Assembly (NCBI GenBank): GCA_028285035.1
Contig: JANQQF010000153.1
Coordinates: forward strand, 1 to 53,072
Direction of reading: 5' to 3'
DNA from: Phycisphaerae bacterium
GTDB lineage: Bacteria; Chloroflexota; Anaerolineae; 4572-78; J111
DNA: 53,072 bases
Part shown: positions 42,023-51,941 of the stretch, one piece after another
How the letters are laid out: each line of letters opens with the position of its first letter
Numbering within the stretch: the stretch's first letter is position 1
Notes under the pieces: model-generated
Told to the model about the DNA's origin: nothing
What the model saw: the letters and a program-made list of their open reading frames with translations, nothing else
Databases searched by the model: none
Position numbers and translations under genes: made by a program

Positions 42023-42772
42023 ATGTCAACCATTCCACCAACCGCAACTATTCTTAATGTCAAAGTCCACGCCCTGACAAATGAGCAAACCTTACATCTC
42101 ATTGATGAATTCATTCAAAGTGGTCAGCCCCATCAATTAGCCACCGTTAATCCTGAATTTGTTATCGAAGCCCAACACGATCAAGAATTTCGGCAAATTA
42201 TCAACAACGCGGCCCTCGCTCTTCCCGATGGCATTGGCTTACTCAAAGCGGCCAGTTTCTTAAATACTACCCCCCTACCAGAACGGGTACCAGGCTCAGA
42301 CCTTGTGATTCATCTGGCTGAATTATCCCATCACAAAGGATATCGTATTTATTTCCTAGGCGGCTGGGAAGGCATCGCTGAACAAGCCATTGCTAATCTA
42401 AAAAAACTGTTTCCTAATTTACAAGTGGCTGGGCATTACGCTGGCTCTCCTGCTCTTGAAGAAAATGAAGCAATCGTACAACATATTTTACCAACCCAAC
42501 CCGATATTTTATTGGTCGCCTATGGAGCACCAAGACAAGATAAGTGGATTGCCCGAAATTTTGACCGATTGCAGGTTCCCGTGGCAATCGGTGTCGGTGG
42601 CTCCTTTGATTTTATCGCCGGAACAGTCAAGCGTGCCCCGCATTGGATTCAACAGTTAGGCTTAGAGTGGCTACATCGGCTAATTATGCAGCCCTGGCGT
42701 TGGAAACGAATCTGGAATGCAGTCCCCCGTTTTAGTTGGCTAGTATTTTTAAGCAAGATAGGATGGTATTAA
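42023..42772 (+). CDS. WecG/TagA/CpsF family glycosyltransferase (GT26)
   Basis: The 249-residue protein matches the family: TVNPEFVIEAQHD, LPDGIGLLKAASFL, ERVPGSDLVIHLAEL, FFLGG-type YFLGGWEGIAEQA, GAPRQDKWIARN and VGGSFDFIAGTVKRAPHWIQQLGLEWLHRL. These enzymes add N-acetylmannosamine (or its acid) to undecaprenyl-linked GlcNAc in teichoic acid and polysaccharide synthesis. The start is the ATG after the GT4 stop; a longer frame upstream lies inside the GT4 gene and is rejected. The stop overlaps the next ATG by one base. Confidence 0.93.
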   Translation: MSTIPPTATILNVKVHALTNEQTLHLIDEFIQSGQPHQLATVNPEFVIEAQHDQEFRQIINNAALALPDGIGLLKAASFLNTTPLPERVPGSDLVIHLAELSHHKGYRIYFLGGWEGIAEQAIANLKKLFPNLQVAGHYAGSPALEENEAIVQHILPTQPDILLVAYGAPRQDKWIARNFDRLQVPVAIGVGGSFDFIAGTVKRAPHWIQQLGLEWLHRLIMQPWRWKRIWNAVPRFSWLVFLSKIGWY

Positions 42773-43749
42773 TGAACACCCCGACCTTAGATCAAATCCG
42801 AGATACGCGAGAGCGATTGGATCATCTCATTCGAGAAACGCCCGTCTGGCGATGGGACAGTCCCTTACTCACTGATCAGCTTGGTGATAAAACTAAAGTT
42901 TTCTTAAAATTGGAACTTTTTCAATACACCGGCTCATTTAAACCACGTGGCGCTTTGTCAACAATGCTGCGCTTAGACGAGGCTGCCTTAAACCGTGGTG
43001 TTACCGCTGTTAGCGCTGGAAATCACGCGATTGCAGTTGGGTACGCGGCAAAACTGCTGCACAGCACGGCCAAGGTCGTGATGCCAGATTCGGCCAACCC
43101 CGCTCGTGTTGCCTTGTGTCGATCTTATGGGGCTGAGGTCGAGCTAGTTGCTGATGTCCATCAGGCCTTTGCCCGCATCAAGGAAATCGAAGAAACCGAG
43201 GGACGTTTCTTTGTCCATCCCTTCGAGGGGCCACCCGTAGCCCTTGGCACAGCAACCGTTGGGCTTGAGTGGGGACAGCAGGTGCCTGATATGGATGCGG
43301 TGATTGTCCCCATCGGCGGAGGCGGTCTCTGCGCCGGAATTGCCACAGCTATCAAACAAATGCAACCCAACTGCCAAGTATTTGGCGTTGAGCCAGAGGG
43401 TGCGGACAGTATGCACCGTAGCTTCGCGGCTGGCCAGCCAATGAGCATTGACAAAGTGGGTACCATTGCCGATAGTTTGGGCGCTCCCCACGCGGCGACC
43501 TACAGCTTTGGCTTATGCCAAAAATATGTTGACGAGTTGGTCAAAATAAATGATGATCAAATCCGAGCAGCAATGGCCTTGCTATTTAACAGTGCCAAAT
43601 TAGCCCCTGAACCCGCCGGGGCAGCCGCCACCGCAGCCCTGCTTGGGCCTCTTCGCGAGCGCCTACGAGACAAACGGATAGGCGTTATTGTCTGTGGTAG
43701 CAACATTGATATTGACACCTTTGCGACGTACATCAAGCAAGCTGAATGA
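42772..43749 (+). CDS. Threonine/serine dehydratase-like PLP enzyme (fold type II)
   Basis: The 325-residue protein has the PLP lysine Lys57 in YTGSFKPRGA, the SAGNHAIAVGYAA block, the phosphate loop PIGGGGLCAG and the terminal GVIVCGSNID. It lacks a C-terminal ACT-type regulatory domain, as in catabolic threonine dehydratases and serine racemases. The start ATG overlaps the stop of the previous gene (TAATG) with AGGATGG ahead. It is translationally coupled to a polysaccharide gene, which is metabolically unexpected. Confidence 0.92.
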   Translation: MNTPTLDQIRDTRERLDHLIRETPVWRWDSPLLTDQLGDKTKVFLKLELFQYTGSFKPRGALSTMLRLDEAALNRGVTAVSAGNHAIAVGYAAKLLHSTAKVVMPDSANPARVALCRSYGAEVELVADVHQAFARIKEIEETEGRFFVHPFEGPPVALGTATVGLEWGQQVPDMDAVIVPIGGGGLCAGIATAIKQMQPNCQVFGVEPEGADSMHRSFAAGQPMSIDKVGTIADSLGAPHAATYSFGLCQKYVDELVKINDDQIRAAMALLFNSAKLAPEPAGAAATAALLGPLRERLRDKRIGVIVCGSNIDIDTFATYIKQAE

Positions 43750-43799
43750 AAATGCTATAAAATTTCTAACACAAATCTAATAGTATCTGCCTAAAAGTC

Positions 43800-43808
43800 T
43801 GGTATAAT
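43800..43808 (+). promoter_or_regulatory. Extended -10 promoter upstream of clpC
   Basis: TGGTATAAT includes the extended -10 TG and a perfect TATAAT (43803-43808). No good -35 is seen. A second TATAAT lies at 43889-43894, nearer the gene. No CIRCE or CtsR-type repeat is evident in the gap. Confidence 0.45.
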
Positions 43809-43925
43809 GGTCATTATCTTGTTGACTCGTGAACCTTCTAATGCTCCTAAAAAGTTCACAAATCACCAAAAAATAGCAAAACCAACGATATAATAAATTG
43901 TAATTTTGATTGAGGTACGGCACTT

Positions 43926-46415
43926 ATGATGCGTTTTGATAAATTTACAGAACGGGCCCAGGATGCCGCGATGCGGGCCTATGAGATCCTCCAACGCTAT
44001 CAGCACTCGCAAGCTGATACGGAGCATCTTTTTCTAGCCTTGCTAGAGCAGCCCAATGGTTTGGTGTCCGAAATATTAGAGAAAATTGGGGTTGAGCCAG
44101 AAATGGTGATGGATCGGCTAGATCAAATTTTGGCCGCCACCCCGAAAGTGGGCGGAATGGCCAATATGGCGGTCGGCCAGGTGTACATCACCCCCCGTCT
44201 AAAACGAGTTTTGGACAATGCTCAAGAAGAGGCCAACACAATGCAGGATGAGTATATCTCAACCGAGCACCTCTTACTGGCCATCTGTAACGAGCGGGGC
44301 ACCCCCAGCGCCCGTCTGTTGCAAGATGTTGGCATCGCCAAAACACAGGTGGCCGACGCAGTTGAGGAGGTTCGGGGGGGACAAAAAGTCACCAGCCCCA
44401 ATGCCGAGAGTCGCTATCGCACCCTGGAGAAATTTAGCCGCGATTTAACCTCAATGGCGGCTGAGGGCAAGCTGGATCCTGTGATTGGGCGCGATGATGA
44501 AATTTTACGGCTAATTCAGGTGCTATCGCGCCGAACAAAAAACAATCCAGTCTTGATTGGTGAAGCTGGGGTAGGCAAGACAGCCATTGTCGAAGGTCTT
44601 GCCCAAAAGATTGTTAATGATGATGTTCCTGAGATTTTGATGGGTAAAAAAGTGGTCAGCCTCGACTTAGGGGCGATGATCGCTGGCTCCCGTTTTCGGG
44701 GTGAATTTGAAGAACGATTAAAAAATGCCCTGGAAGAAATCCAAAATGCAGACGGCGAAATTATCCTCTTTATTGATGAGCTTCACACCGTAGTTGGGGC
44801 AGGTGCAGCCCAAGGGGCCATCGACGCCAGCAATATGATGAAGCCCCCCTTGGCCCGAGGCGAACTCCGCTGTATCGGGGCCACCACCCTGGATGAGTTC
44901 CGCAAGCACATTGAAAAAGACCCGGCGCTGGAGCGTCGGTTTGCCCCTGTATTTGTGGGTGAGCCATCGGTTGAAGAGACCATCGAGATGTTGGCTGGAT
45001 TAAAGCATCGTTATGAAGCCCACCACGGCATCACCTACACAGATGAGGCCCTAAGCGCAGCAGCGAGATTATCGCATCGTTATGTGGCCGATCGGCACCT
45101 GCCAGACAAGGCCATTGATGTCATTGATGAAGCGGCCAGTAAATTGCGCGTGGCCATCTACTCAATGCCCGATGACTTAAAACGCAAGAAAAAAGAACTC
45201 ACTCGACTACAAAATGAAGAGGCCGATGCGGGTCAACGGCAGGACTGGGAGCAAGCCGCCCAAATCAAGGCCGAGCGCTTACGAACCGAAGAAGAATTTG
45301 AAAACGAACGAGAAATTTGGCGGCAAGAGAAAAATCTAGATGAAGTGGTCGATGTCAAAGATGTTGCAGAAGTCATCGCCAATTGGACAGGTATTCCCCT
45401 GCACGATATGCTTCAGACGGAAGCTGAAAAGCTGCTACGAATGGAAGAGGCCCTACACGAGCGAGTTGTCGGCCAAGATGAGGCCATTGTGGCCATCAGT
45501 GATGCCATTCGCCGAGCCCGCTCTGGGCTGAAAGATCCACGTCGCCCCACCGGCAGCTTCCTTTTCTTGGGTAGCTCTGGTGTTGGGAAAACGGAATTGG
45601 CTAAAACGCTCGCCTGGTTCCTCTTTGACGATGAAGAGGCCTTGCTCCGCATTGATATGAGCGAATATCGAGAAGGGCATACCACCAGTCGTCTTTTCGG
45701 GGCACCACCGGGATATGTGGGCTACGATGAAGGGGGCCAGTTGACCGAGTCGATTCGCCGTCGCCCTTATCAGGTCGTCTTGTTTGATGAAATCGAAAAA
45801 GCCCACCCAGATGTTTGGAACGCCCTGTTACAAATTTTGGAAGAAGGCCGTCTCACCGATGGACACGGTCATCAGGTTGACTTTACCAACACCGTGGTCA
45901 TTATGACCAGCAACTTGGGGACTGCGTTTGGAGCTAAAGGGGGAACCTTAGGCTTCCGACAGAGTGGCGACCAAGGCACCTTCGAAGATTCCCGAATGAA
46001 GGGCGATATTCAAGATGCCTTGCGACAACACTTCCGCCCAGAGTTCCTCAACCGTATTGATGAGATCATCATTTTCCACACCCTGACCAAAGAGCAGGTG
46101 CGGGACATTGTGGAGCTACAAATGAAAGAGATTGCAGAGCGATTGGGTGAGCACGGTATCCAAATTGAGCTGACTGAAACAGCGCGGACTTGGGTGGCCG
46201 AGCAAGGGTATGATCCTGCCTTTGGTGCCCGGCCTCTACGCCGGACTCTGCAAAAACAGGTGGAGTCGCCCTTATCGGTACGCTTACTGCGCGGTGAGTT
46301 CAAAAGTGGTGACGTTATCGTGATTGATCACAATGAAGAAGAGGGGCTGGTCTTTGTCAAAAAAGATGAGCTAGTGGTCGAGATGCCAGCCAATAATGTT
46401 GAGGTTGAAGAATAA
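43926..46415 (+). CDS. clpC: ClpC-type AAA+ unfoldase
   Basis: The 829-residue protein has a Clp N-domain repeat pair (1-150), AAA1 with Walker A GEAGVGKT (212-219), a short middle domain with a UVR-like segment (about 418-453: [26 protein letters not shown]), AAA2 with Walker A GSSGVGKT (549-556), and a C-terminal D2-small domain. The short middle region makes it ClpC and not ClpB. It would feed unfolded proteins into ClpP or act as a disaggregase. The start has GAGGT about 9 bases ahead; a second ATG follows directly. clpP is not in the window. Confidence 0.95.
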   Translation: MMRFDKFTERAQDAAMRAYEILQRYQHSQADTEHLFLALLEQPNGLVSEILEKIGVEPEMVMDRLDQILAATPKVGGMANMAVGQVYITPRLKRVLDNAQEEANTMQDEYISTEHLLLAICNERGTPSARLLQDVGIAKTQVADAVEEVRGGQKVTSPNAESRYRTLEKFSRDLTSMAAEGKLDPVIGRDDEILRLIQVLSRRTKNNPVLIGEAGVGKTAIVEGLAQKIVNDDVPEILMGKKVVSLDLGAMIAGSRFRGEFEERLKNALEEIQNADGEIILFIDELHTVVGAGAAQGAIDASNMMKPPLARGELRCIGATTLDEFRKHIEKDPALERRFAPVFVGEPSVEETIEMLAGLKHRYEAHHGITYTDEALSAAARLSHRYVADRHLPDKAIDVIDEAASKLRVAIYSMPDDLKRKKKELTRLQNEEADAGQRQDWEQAAQIKAERLRTEEEFENEREIWRQEKNLDEVVDVKDVAEVIANWTGIPLHDMLQTEAEKLLRMEEALHERVVGQDEAIVAISDAIRRARSGLKDPRRPTGSFLFLGSSGVGKTELAKTLAWFLFDDEEALLRIDMSEYREGHTTSRLFGAPPGYVGYDEGGQLTESIRRRPYQVVLFDEIEKAHPDVWNALLQILEEGRLTDGHGHQVDFTNTVVIMTSNLGTAFGAKGGTLGFRQSGDQGTFEDSRMKGDIQDALRQHFRPEFLNRIDEIIIFHTLTKEQVRDIVELQMKEIAERLGEHGIQIELTETARTWVAEQGYDPAFGARPLRRTLQKQVESPLSVRLLRGEFKSGDVIVIDHNEEEGLVFVKKDELVVEMPANNVEVEE

Positions 46416-46440
46416 ACGTTTCACGCTTTGTGGTGAACTA

Positions 46441-46471
46441 AAAAACGGGCCGTTCGCTGGCCCGTTTTTTT
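46441..46471. terminator. Bidirectional intrinsic terminator between clpC and the pentapeptide gene
   Basis: ACGGGCC (46445-46451) pairs with GGCCCGT (46459-46465) around a 7-base loop, with A-run and T-run on either side, so it can end both convergent transcripts. Confidence 0.9.
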
Positions 46472-47471
46472 ATTCCTTGTTTTTGCCTCGGATACGACCA
46501 AGGCTGGCGGCCAGCCCCGTGGCTGAAGGCTTGTTCCGTTGCTTCCCTTTGCCGTGCTTCTTTGTCTTTTGCACCGTGCCGTCTGGCAAAGTCGCGCCCT
46601 CTAGCTTCTTGATTTCCTCAAGTTGCCCCTCGGCCAGCACCGCCCCGCGTAAATTCGCCTCGGTTAAATTTGCCCCGCGCAACTTTGTTTCCGACAAATC
46701 CATATCATGTAAATCAGCCCCAGTTAAATTTGCCCGGGTTAAATCAACCCGACTCAGTGAGGTGATACTCAACACCACCCCAGATAAATCTGCCTGTTGT
46801 AAATTAGCCCCGGTCAAATCGGTTGTTTCTGAAAAACTTACCCCAGCCATCTTTGCGTCACTTAAATCTGCTCGCCGTAAATCCGCACCTCGTAAATTTG
46901 CCTCGGTGAGGTCCGCTGCCTGTAAATTGGCCCGATTCAGGTCTGCTGCATCCAATTGTGCCTGATGTAAGGTTGCCTCGCTAAGATCACAGCGCCCCAT
47001 ATCGGCCTGGGTAAATTTTGCCTGGGATAAGTCTGTGGATTGTAAATTAGCCCGTTGCAAGCCAGTCTCGCTTAAATTTGCCTTGGACAACTTTGCCCAG
47101 CGAAGATTGGCTCCTCCTAATTCCGCTCGATGCAGATTAGCCTCTACAAAACTGACCGAGGCAAAGATTTGATTGACCAATTTACTTTCCGCCAAATCTG
47201 CCCCATCTAAAATGGCCCCATGTAATCGAGCCTCTTCAAAGCTCACATTTTTGAGATTGGCTCCGGAGAGATTGGCTCGCAGTAGATTGGCCTTATCCAG
47301 TTTACCCCCCGCCAAATTGGCTTGACTAAAATTAGCACCTCGTAAATCAATCTTTCGCAAATCAATCTGCGCCAAATTCTGACCACTAAAATCGGGCACC
47401 TCACCATTTTTGCGCGCTTGCTTGACCATACGAATAATTTTTTCAGATGTCAGGGAGTTATCACTACTCAT
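46470..47471 (-). CDS. Pentapeptide-repeat protein
   Basis: The 333-residue protein consists of about 50 tandem pentapeptide repeats A(D/N)LXX from about 28 to 290, for example GANLKNVSFEEARLHGAILDGADL. These form a right-handed quadrilateral beta helix. It has no signal peptide or membrane helix. The N-terminus (1-27) and a basic Lys/Arg-rich C-terminal tail (291-333, KTKKHGKGKQRNK) lie outside the repeats. Some relatives mimic DNA and bind gyrase, others have no known role; the basic tail argues for nucleic-acid or membrane contact. It is convergent with clpC. Confidence 0.92.
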   Translation of the reverse strand: MSSDNSLTSEKIIRMVKQARKNGEVPDFSGQNLAQIDLRKIDLRGANFSQANLAGGKLDKANLLRANLSGANLKNVSFEEARLHGAILDGADLAESKLVNQIFASVSFVEANLHRAELGGANLRWAKLSKANLSETGLQRANLQSTDLSQAKFTQADMGRCDLSEATLHQAQLDAADLNRANLQAADLTEANLRGADLRRADLSDAKMAGVSFSETTDLTGANLQQADLSGVVLSITSLSRVDLTRANLTGADLHDMDLSETKLRGANLTEANLRGAVLAEGQLEEIKKLEGATLPDGTVQKTKKHGKGKQRNKPSATGLAASLGRIRGKNKE

Positions 47472-47562
47472 AAATCAGACCTTTTCGAGCGTCAGTTTTA
47501 AAAGTATAACATACCTACCAAAACCTGACAATCAGCCATTAACATAATGTTATGCAAGACTT

Positions 47563-47592
47563 AAAGTATTAGAAAGTATTAGAAAGTATTAA
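47563..47592. repeat. Three tandem 10-base repeats upstream of the Gld-type ABC genes
   Basis: AAAGTATTAG occurs at 47563-47572 and 47573-47582, followed by AAAGTATTAA at 47583-47592. They lie in the 351-base gap 47472-47822, which also has a possible promoter and a hairpin (TACCTCGC 47759-47766 with GCGGGGTA 47782-47789). One repeat per helical turn could suit a regulator, but may also be a slippage product. Confidence 0.45.
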
Positions 47593-47730
47593 GTAGCAGG
47601 GTAACAAGGTTCCATTAGGGTATGTTCATTTTAAAGATGCCCTTAAAGTTTTTTTAATCATGACATAGTATTAAATTTTGAGAAATCATCTAACAAATTT
47701 ATCATACGGATTGTCGATATACTGCAATAT

Positions 47731-47759
47731 TTGCAAATTTTGATAACAGTACAAATAAT
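47731..47759 (+). promoter_or_regulatory. Possible promoter of the Gld-type ABC operon
   Basis: TTGCAA (47731-47736), a 17-base spacer and AATAAT (47754-47759) precede the ATPase gene by 63 bases. The match is moderate. Confidence 0.35.
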
Positions 47760-47822
47760 ACCTCGCCCATCTTTGTGATATGCGGGGTACTTTGTTGTGT
47801 GATATAAATTTCTAGGAGACAA

Positions 47823-48749
47823 ATGCTTATGATCCATGTTGAAGATCTAACAAAATCCTATGGCCTGGTCGAAGCACTGCGTGGGATCACCTTTGATGTG
47901 GCTGCCGGTGAGATTGTCGGGTTGCTGGGGCCGAATGGGGCCGGAAAATCAACAACGATCAAAATTCTGACAGGTTATCTACAGCCAGATGATGGCGTTG
48001 TTGAAATTGATGGGCTGGATGTGATGAGCCAAACTCGTCAAGTGCAAAGCCGAATTGGCTACTTACCCGAAAATGCGCCACTATATCCCGATTTATCCGT
48101 GCAGCGATATCTGCAAATGATGGCCGATTTACGTAAAATTCGGATGGGCCAAGTCAAAGACCATCTATCTGAAGCCGTTTATGCGACCGGCCTCCAAGAG
48201 CATCTGACCCGTCCCATCAGCCAGTTGAGTAAAGGATTTCGGCAACGAGTCGGGCTAGCCCAAGCCATCTTGCATCGCCCCAAGCTGCTTATTTTGGATG
48301 AGCCAACGGTTGGCCTTGATCCCACCCAAATCGTCGAAATTCGTCATCTTATTCACCGCCTGGCTCGGCACAGTACCATTCTATTTTCATCCCACATTCT
48401 CTCAGAGGTTGAAGCGGTGTGTGATCGCGTCATCATCATTATGAATGGTGAGGTAAAAGCGGACGCCAAGCTGGATGACTTAGCCAACACCTCGGATGCC
48501 AGTTTGGTCGTTCTGGAGCGAATGCCAGGGATTGATCGTGCGCTAAACAAGCTGCACGGCGTCAAAACTGTTGAACAGTATCGTACCGAAGACGATTATC
48601 CCGCCTATCGCATCAGCGGTGACCGTGACGTTGATTTCTGCCCAATGATTTTTGAGCTGGCTCGCGACAACAATTGGCCTGTCCGTGAACTACGACAGGA
48701 TGTCCAAACGCTGGAGTCCGTCTTTAATGAGTTGGCAATGGCGGAGTGA
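47823..48749 (+). CDS. ABC transporter ATP-binding protein, GldA-like
   Basis: The 308-residue protein has Walker A GPNGAGKST at 36-44, the signature LSKGFRQRVGLAQAI, Walker B LLILDEPTVGLDP and the switch histidine in LFSSHILSEVEAVCDRV. The C-terminal extension of about 85 residues fits drug/lipid-exporter and GldA-type ATPases. It would drive the GldF-type permease encoded next. AGGAG (47814-47818) is only 4 bases from the first ATG; the ATG at 47829 (10 bases) may be the real start, giving two residues less. Confidence 0.92.
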   Translation: MLMIHVEDLTKSYGLVEALRGITFDVAAGEIVGLLGPNGAGKSTTIKILTGYLQPDDGVVEIDGLDVMSQTRQVQSRIGYLPENAPLYPDLSVQRYLQMMADLRKIRMGQVKDHLSEAVYATGLQEHLTRPISQLSKGFRQRVGLAQAILHRPKLLILDEPTVGLDPTQIVEIRHLIHRLARHSTILFSSHILSEVEAVCDRVIIIMNGEVKADAKLDDLANTSDASLVVLERMPGIDRALNKLHGVKTVEQYRTEDDYPAYRISGDRDVDFCPMIFELARDNNWPVRELRQDVQTLESVFNELAMAE

Positions 48750-48757
48750 GAAAAAGA

Positions 48758-48819
48758 GGTAATTAGTAATTGGCAATTTCAGTTGAGGAGTCATTTACGA
48801 ATAACTATTTACCAATTAC
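48758..48819. repeat. AT-rich dispersed repeat, second copy
   Basis: The 16-mer at 48804-48819 is the exact reverse complement of 19122-19137, and a similar run GTAATTAGTAATTGG is at 48759-48773. It fills much of the 133-base gap between the ATPase and GldFG genes, so it lies inside what is otherwise one transcription unit. Confidence 0.55.
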
Positions 48820-48882
48820 TGTAATTTCATTATTCCCAAATAATTGTATCTTCATAAGATGAAACCCTTAAGGTAATGCATT

Positions 48883-51789
48883 ATGAATCAAACCTTTGCC
48901 CTGACAAGAAAAGAATTAAGCAGTTATTTCAACTCGCCAATGGCTCTGATTTTTGTCGGAGTCTTTCTGGCGGCTACCCTGTTTACCTTCTTCTGGGTAG
49001 AAACATTTTTTGCCCGGGGGGTGGCCGATGTCCGGCCAATGTTCCGCTGGATGCCAATCTTGCTGATTTTCCTGGTGTCCACCCTAACAATGCGCCAATG
49101 GAGCGAGGAGCAACAAACTGGCACGCAGGAGATTCTGCTCACCCTCCCCGTTCATCCCGTCAAATTGGTCTTAGGCAAATTCCTTGGCGTCATGATTTTG
49201 GTCATCCTGGCCCTGGTGTTAACCATCTTCTTGCCCCTGTCCGTTAGTTTGATTGGCAATCTGGATTGGGGACCGGTCTGGGGGGGCTATCTCGCGGCCA
49301 TTTTGTTAGCCTCGGCCTACACCGCCATCGGTCTCTTTGTCTCTTCGCAAACCGATAACCAAATCGTGGCCTTGATTATGACGGCCCTTATTGGCGGCCT
49401 GTTTTATCTGATTGGTACCAGCGGGGTGACGGACTTTGCAGGCAGTAGTTTGGCCGAAATCTTCCGGGCCATCGGAGCGGGGAGCCGCTTTGAGAGCATT
49501 GAACGGGGCGTGATTGATCTGCGTGATCTGATCTACTACATTTCCTTGACTGTTCTCTTCCTAACCTTTAACGTGATCTCCCTTGATAGCAAACGATGGA
49601 GTGACAGCGAAGCCACCCAAAGTTATCGCAATAGCTGGCTTTTGGCCGCTGGCTTGATCACCTTGAATTTGATCGCCCTAAATATCTGGATTTTCCCTTT
49701 AACCGGTATTCGGCTCGATTTGACCGAGCAGCGAGAATACACGCTCTCGCCCGCCACCACCGATTTGCTTAACAATCTACAGGAGCCACTCCTCATTCGG
49801 GCCTATCTCAGCGAGCAGACCCACCCGCTTCTCGCGCCGTTGGCCCCCCGGGTGCGTGACACCTTGGAGGAGTATCGCATTGCTTCTAATGGGCAAGTGG
49901 TGATTGAGGTCATCGATCCCTTGCAAGATCCCGAGCTTGAAGCTGAGGCCAACCAAACCTATGGCATTCGGCCCACCCCGCTGCAAGCCTCAGACCGCTA
50001 TGGGGCCTCGTTGGTGAATGCCTATTTTGATGTATTGGTTCGTTACGGTGATCAAAGTGAGGTATTGAATTTCCGCGATCTGATCGAGGTCCAGCAATAT
50101 CGTAATGGTGGCGAGGTCCGTCTGCGTAATCTGGAGTATGATTTGACCCGTGCGGTCAAAAAGACCGTTTTTGGCTTCCAAAGCATCGACTCCCTGCTGG
50201 CCTCCATCGATGAGCCGGTCAAATTGACCTTGTATTCAACTCCCAACACTTTGCCTGAACAGTTGCTTGAGGCCCCAGGCACCATTGCCCAGGTGGCCCA
50301 GGAAATTTCGGCAGAAAGTAACGGCAAGTTTACCTTTGAAGCCTTTGATGTTGATGATCCCAATAGCCCGGTCAATCGCCAGATTTTGATCGACCAGTTT
50401 GGCTTGCAGCCGGTGTTGGTCTCCTTCTTCTCTGATGAAACCTACTACCTGCATATGGTGCTGCAAATTGGCGATCAAGCTGAATTGCTCTTCCCCTCCG
50501 GTGAGTACACTGAGGCCACCGTTCGCACGGCCATCGAGTCGGCCTTGAAACGCTCGTCATCGGGCTTCCTCAAAGTCGTTGGGTTATGGACCCCCCCCGA
50601 AATCCCATCCCAGAATGCGTTTGGTCAACCCCAGCCGTCACTCAAACAATATAACGCAGTAGCCGAGCAGTTGCGGCAAGAGTATACGGTTGTGCCCGTT
50701 ACGTTGGCCTCAGGGCAGGTGCCCGCCAATGTGGATGTCTTGGTCGTGGTCGCACCACAAGGGATGAGTGAGGTCCAACGCTTTGCCGTGGATCAATATC
50801 TGATGCGCGGCGGTTCGGTGATTGTGGCCGCCGGGAACTATGCCCTCACCATTGATGAATTTGCCGGCAGTTTGGCCCTGGAGCCAATTGTTGGCGGGCT
50901 CACCGATATTTTGGCCAGCTATGGGATCACGCTTGATCAGACGCTGGTCCTTGATCCCCAAAATGAACCCTTCCCGACGCAGGTCACCCGTGATCTGGGC
51001 AACTTCCAAGTCCAGGAAATTCAGGCCCTCAACTATCCGCCCTTTGTTGATATTCGGCCCGAGGGGATGGATCAAGACAGCCCCATTCTGGCCAACCTGC
51101 AGGCGGTCACCCTGAATTGGGCCTCACCGATCAGCCTTGATGAAACGCTCAACGAAGGACGTGAGGTAACCACCCTACTTCAATCAACCTCAGCCGCTTG
51201 GCTGCGCACCGACACCAACATTCAGCCCGACGCAGCGCTCTATGGGGAGCTAGGCTTCCCGGTTGAGGGCGAGCCACAAGCCTATCCCTTAGCCGTTTCC
51301 ATTCAGGGCAGCTTCAACAGCTTTTACGCCGGTCAGGAATCGCCGATTGCTCAAGCCGCTGCCGCAGAGACCCCACCGGTTGATCCGGCCACCGGCCAGC
51401 CCATCCAGTTGCAGGATGTGGGCACCCTAGAAAGCTCGCCCGAAACGGCCCGCTTGGTCGTCATCAGTAGCGGCGAGTTTCTCAACGACATTGTCTTCGA
51501 TATCTCCAACAGCCTCACCCCCAACCGCTATCTGAACAGTCTCCAATTTATTCAAAACACGGTCGATTGGTCGGTTGAGGATTTGGACCTGCTAACGATC
51601 CGGGCCCGTGGCTCAGCCTCCCGGGTCTTGGCCCCTATGAGCGAATCGCAGCAAAGTGTGTGGGAGTACGGCAACTACATCATTGCCCTGCTCGCCCTCA
51701 TCGCCATCGGCTTTATCTGGTATACGATGCAGCGTAATGAAACACCGATTGAGCTAAACCCGCCCGAGGGGTATGAGACGACGAGTTGA
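48883..51789 (+). CDS. GldF-GldG single-chain fusion: ABC-2 permease plus Gld/IFT52-like extracytoplasmic domain
   Basis: The 968-residue protein starts with an ABC-2 permease domain with six helices (about 1-238: MRQWSEEQQTGTQEILLTLPV is the family EAA-like region). A further helix at about 251-272 begins the GldG part, whose outside region (about 280-935) has the ABC_transp_aux/IFT52-like pattern: LDLTEQREYTLSPATTDLL, RVRDTLEEYR, and PQGMSEVQRFAVDQYLMRGGSVIVAAG. A C-terminal helix lies at about 938-957. In Bacteroidota GldF and GldG are separate and needed with GldA for gliding; here they are one chain. Use in motility is not shown; export is also possible. Confidence 0.88.
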   Translation: MNQTFALTRKELSSYFNSPMALIFVGVFLAATLFTFFWVETFFARGVADVRPMFRWMPILLIFLVSTLTMRQWSEEQQTGTQEILLTLPVHPVKLVLGKFLGVMILVILALVLTIFLPLSVSLIGNLDWGPVWGGYLAAILLASAYTAIGLFVSSQTDNQIVALIMTALIGGLFYLIGTSGVTDFAGSSLAEIFRAIGAGSRFESIERGVIDLRDLIYYISLTVLFLTFNVISLDSKRWSDSEATQSYRNSWLLAAGLITLNLIALNIWIFPLTGIRLDLTEQREYTLSPATTDLLNNLQEPLLIRAYLSEQTHPLLAPLAPRVRDTLEEYRIASNGQVVIEVIDPLQDPELEAEANQTYGIRPTPLQASDRYGASLVNAYFDVLVRYGDQSEVLNFRDLIEVQQYRNGGEVRLRNLEYDLTRAVKKTVFGFQSIDSLLASIDEPVKLTLYSTPNTLPEQLLEAPGTIAQVAQEISAESNGKFTFEAFDVDDPNSPVNRQILIDQFGLQPVLVSFFSDETYYLHMVLQIGDQAELLFPSGEYTEATVRTAIESALKRSSSGFLKVVGLWTPPEIPSQNAFGQPQPSLKQYNAVAEQLRQEYTVVPVTLASGQVPANVDVLVVVAPQGMSEVQRFAVDQYLMRGGSVIVAAGNYALTIDEFAGSLALEPIVGGLTDILASYGITLDQTLVLDPQNEPFPTQVTRDLGNFQVQEIQALNYPPFVDIRPEGMDQDSPILANLQAVTLNWASPISLDETLNEGREVTTLLQSTSAAWLRTDTNIQPDAALYGELGFPVEGEPQAYPLAVSIQGSFNSFYAGQESPIAQAAAAETPPVDPATGQPIQLQDVGTLESSPETARLVVISSGEFLNDIVFDISNSLTPNRYLNSLQFIQNTVDWSVEDLDLLTIRARGSASRVLAPMSESQQSVWEYGNYIIALLALIAIGFIWYTMQRNETPIELNPPEGYETTS

Positions 51790-51804
51790 GGAACCTATTC
51801 GTCT

Positions 51805-51836
51805 GTCATTTCGATGAACGGAGCGAAGAGAAAACT
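51805..51836. repeat. Dispersed intergenic repeat of the GTCATTTCGA...GCGAAGAGA type
   Basis: The stretch opens GTCATTTCGATGAACGGAGC and continues with GAAGAGAAAACT. A very similar intergenic repeat recurs in many genomes of Bacteroidota and other phyla, by recall. Only one copy is seen in the window. The following bases to 51941 are low-complexity with CACTAGCCACTAATCAC. Confidence 0.45.
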
Positions 51837-51941
51837 TCTAACTTCAAATGTACGCTAACAACAATGTTAATGGCTAGTTCATCCCCCCACCTACCCATCA
51901 CGACCCACTAGCCACTAATCACGTTTCCGAAGGAAAAACGA

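Noticed and set aside
44718..44983. Reverse-strand frames inside clpC
   Set aside because: They overlap the invariant AAA1 coding region of clpC and are ordinary antisense shadows.
46396..46965. 189-codon forward frame with regular Ser/Lys/Ala repeats
   Set aside because: It is the antisense of the pentapeptide-repeat gene; the periodicity is a by-product of the repeats on the other strand, and it runs through the shared terminator.
47563..47592. CRISPR-like array
   Set aside because: The units are 10 bases, directly abutting and without spacers, and there are no cas genes.
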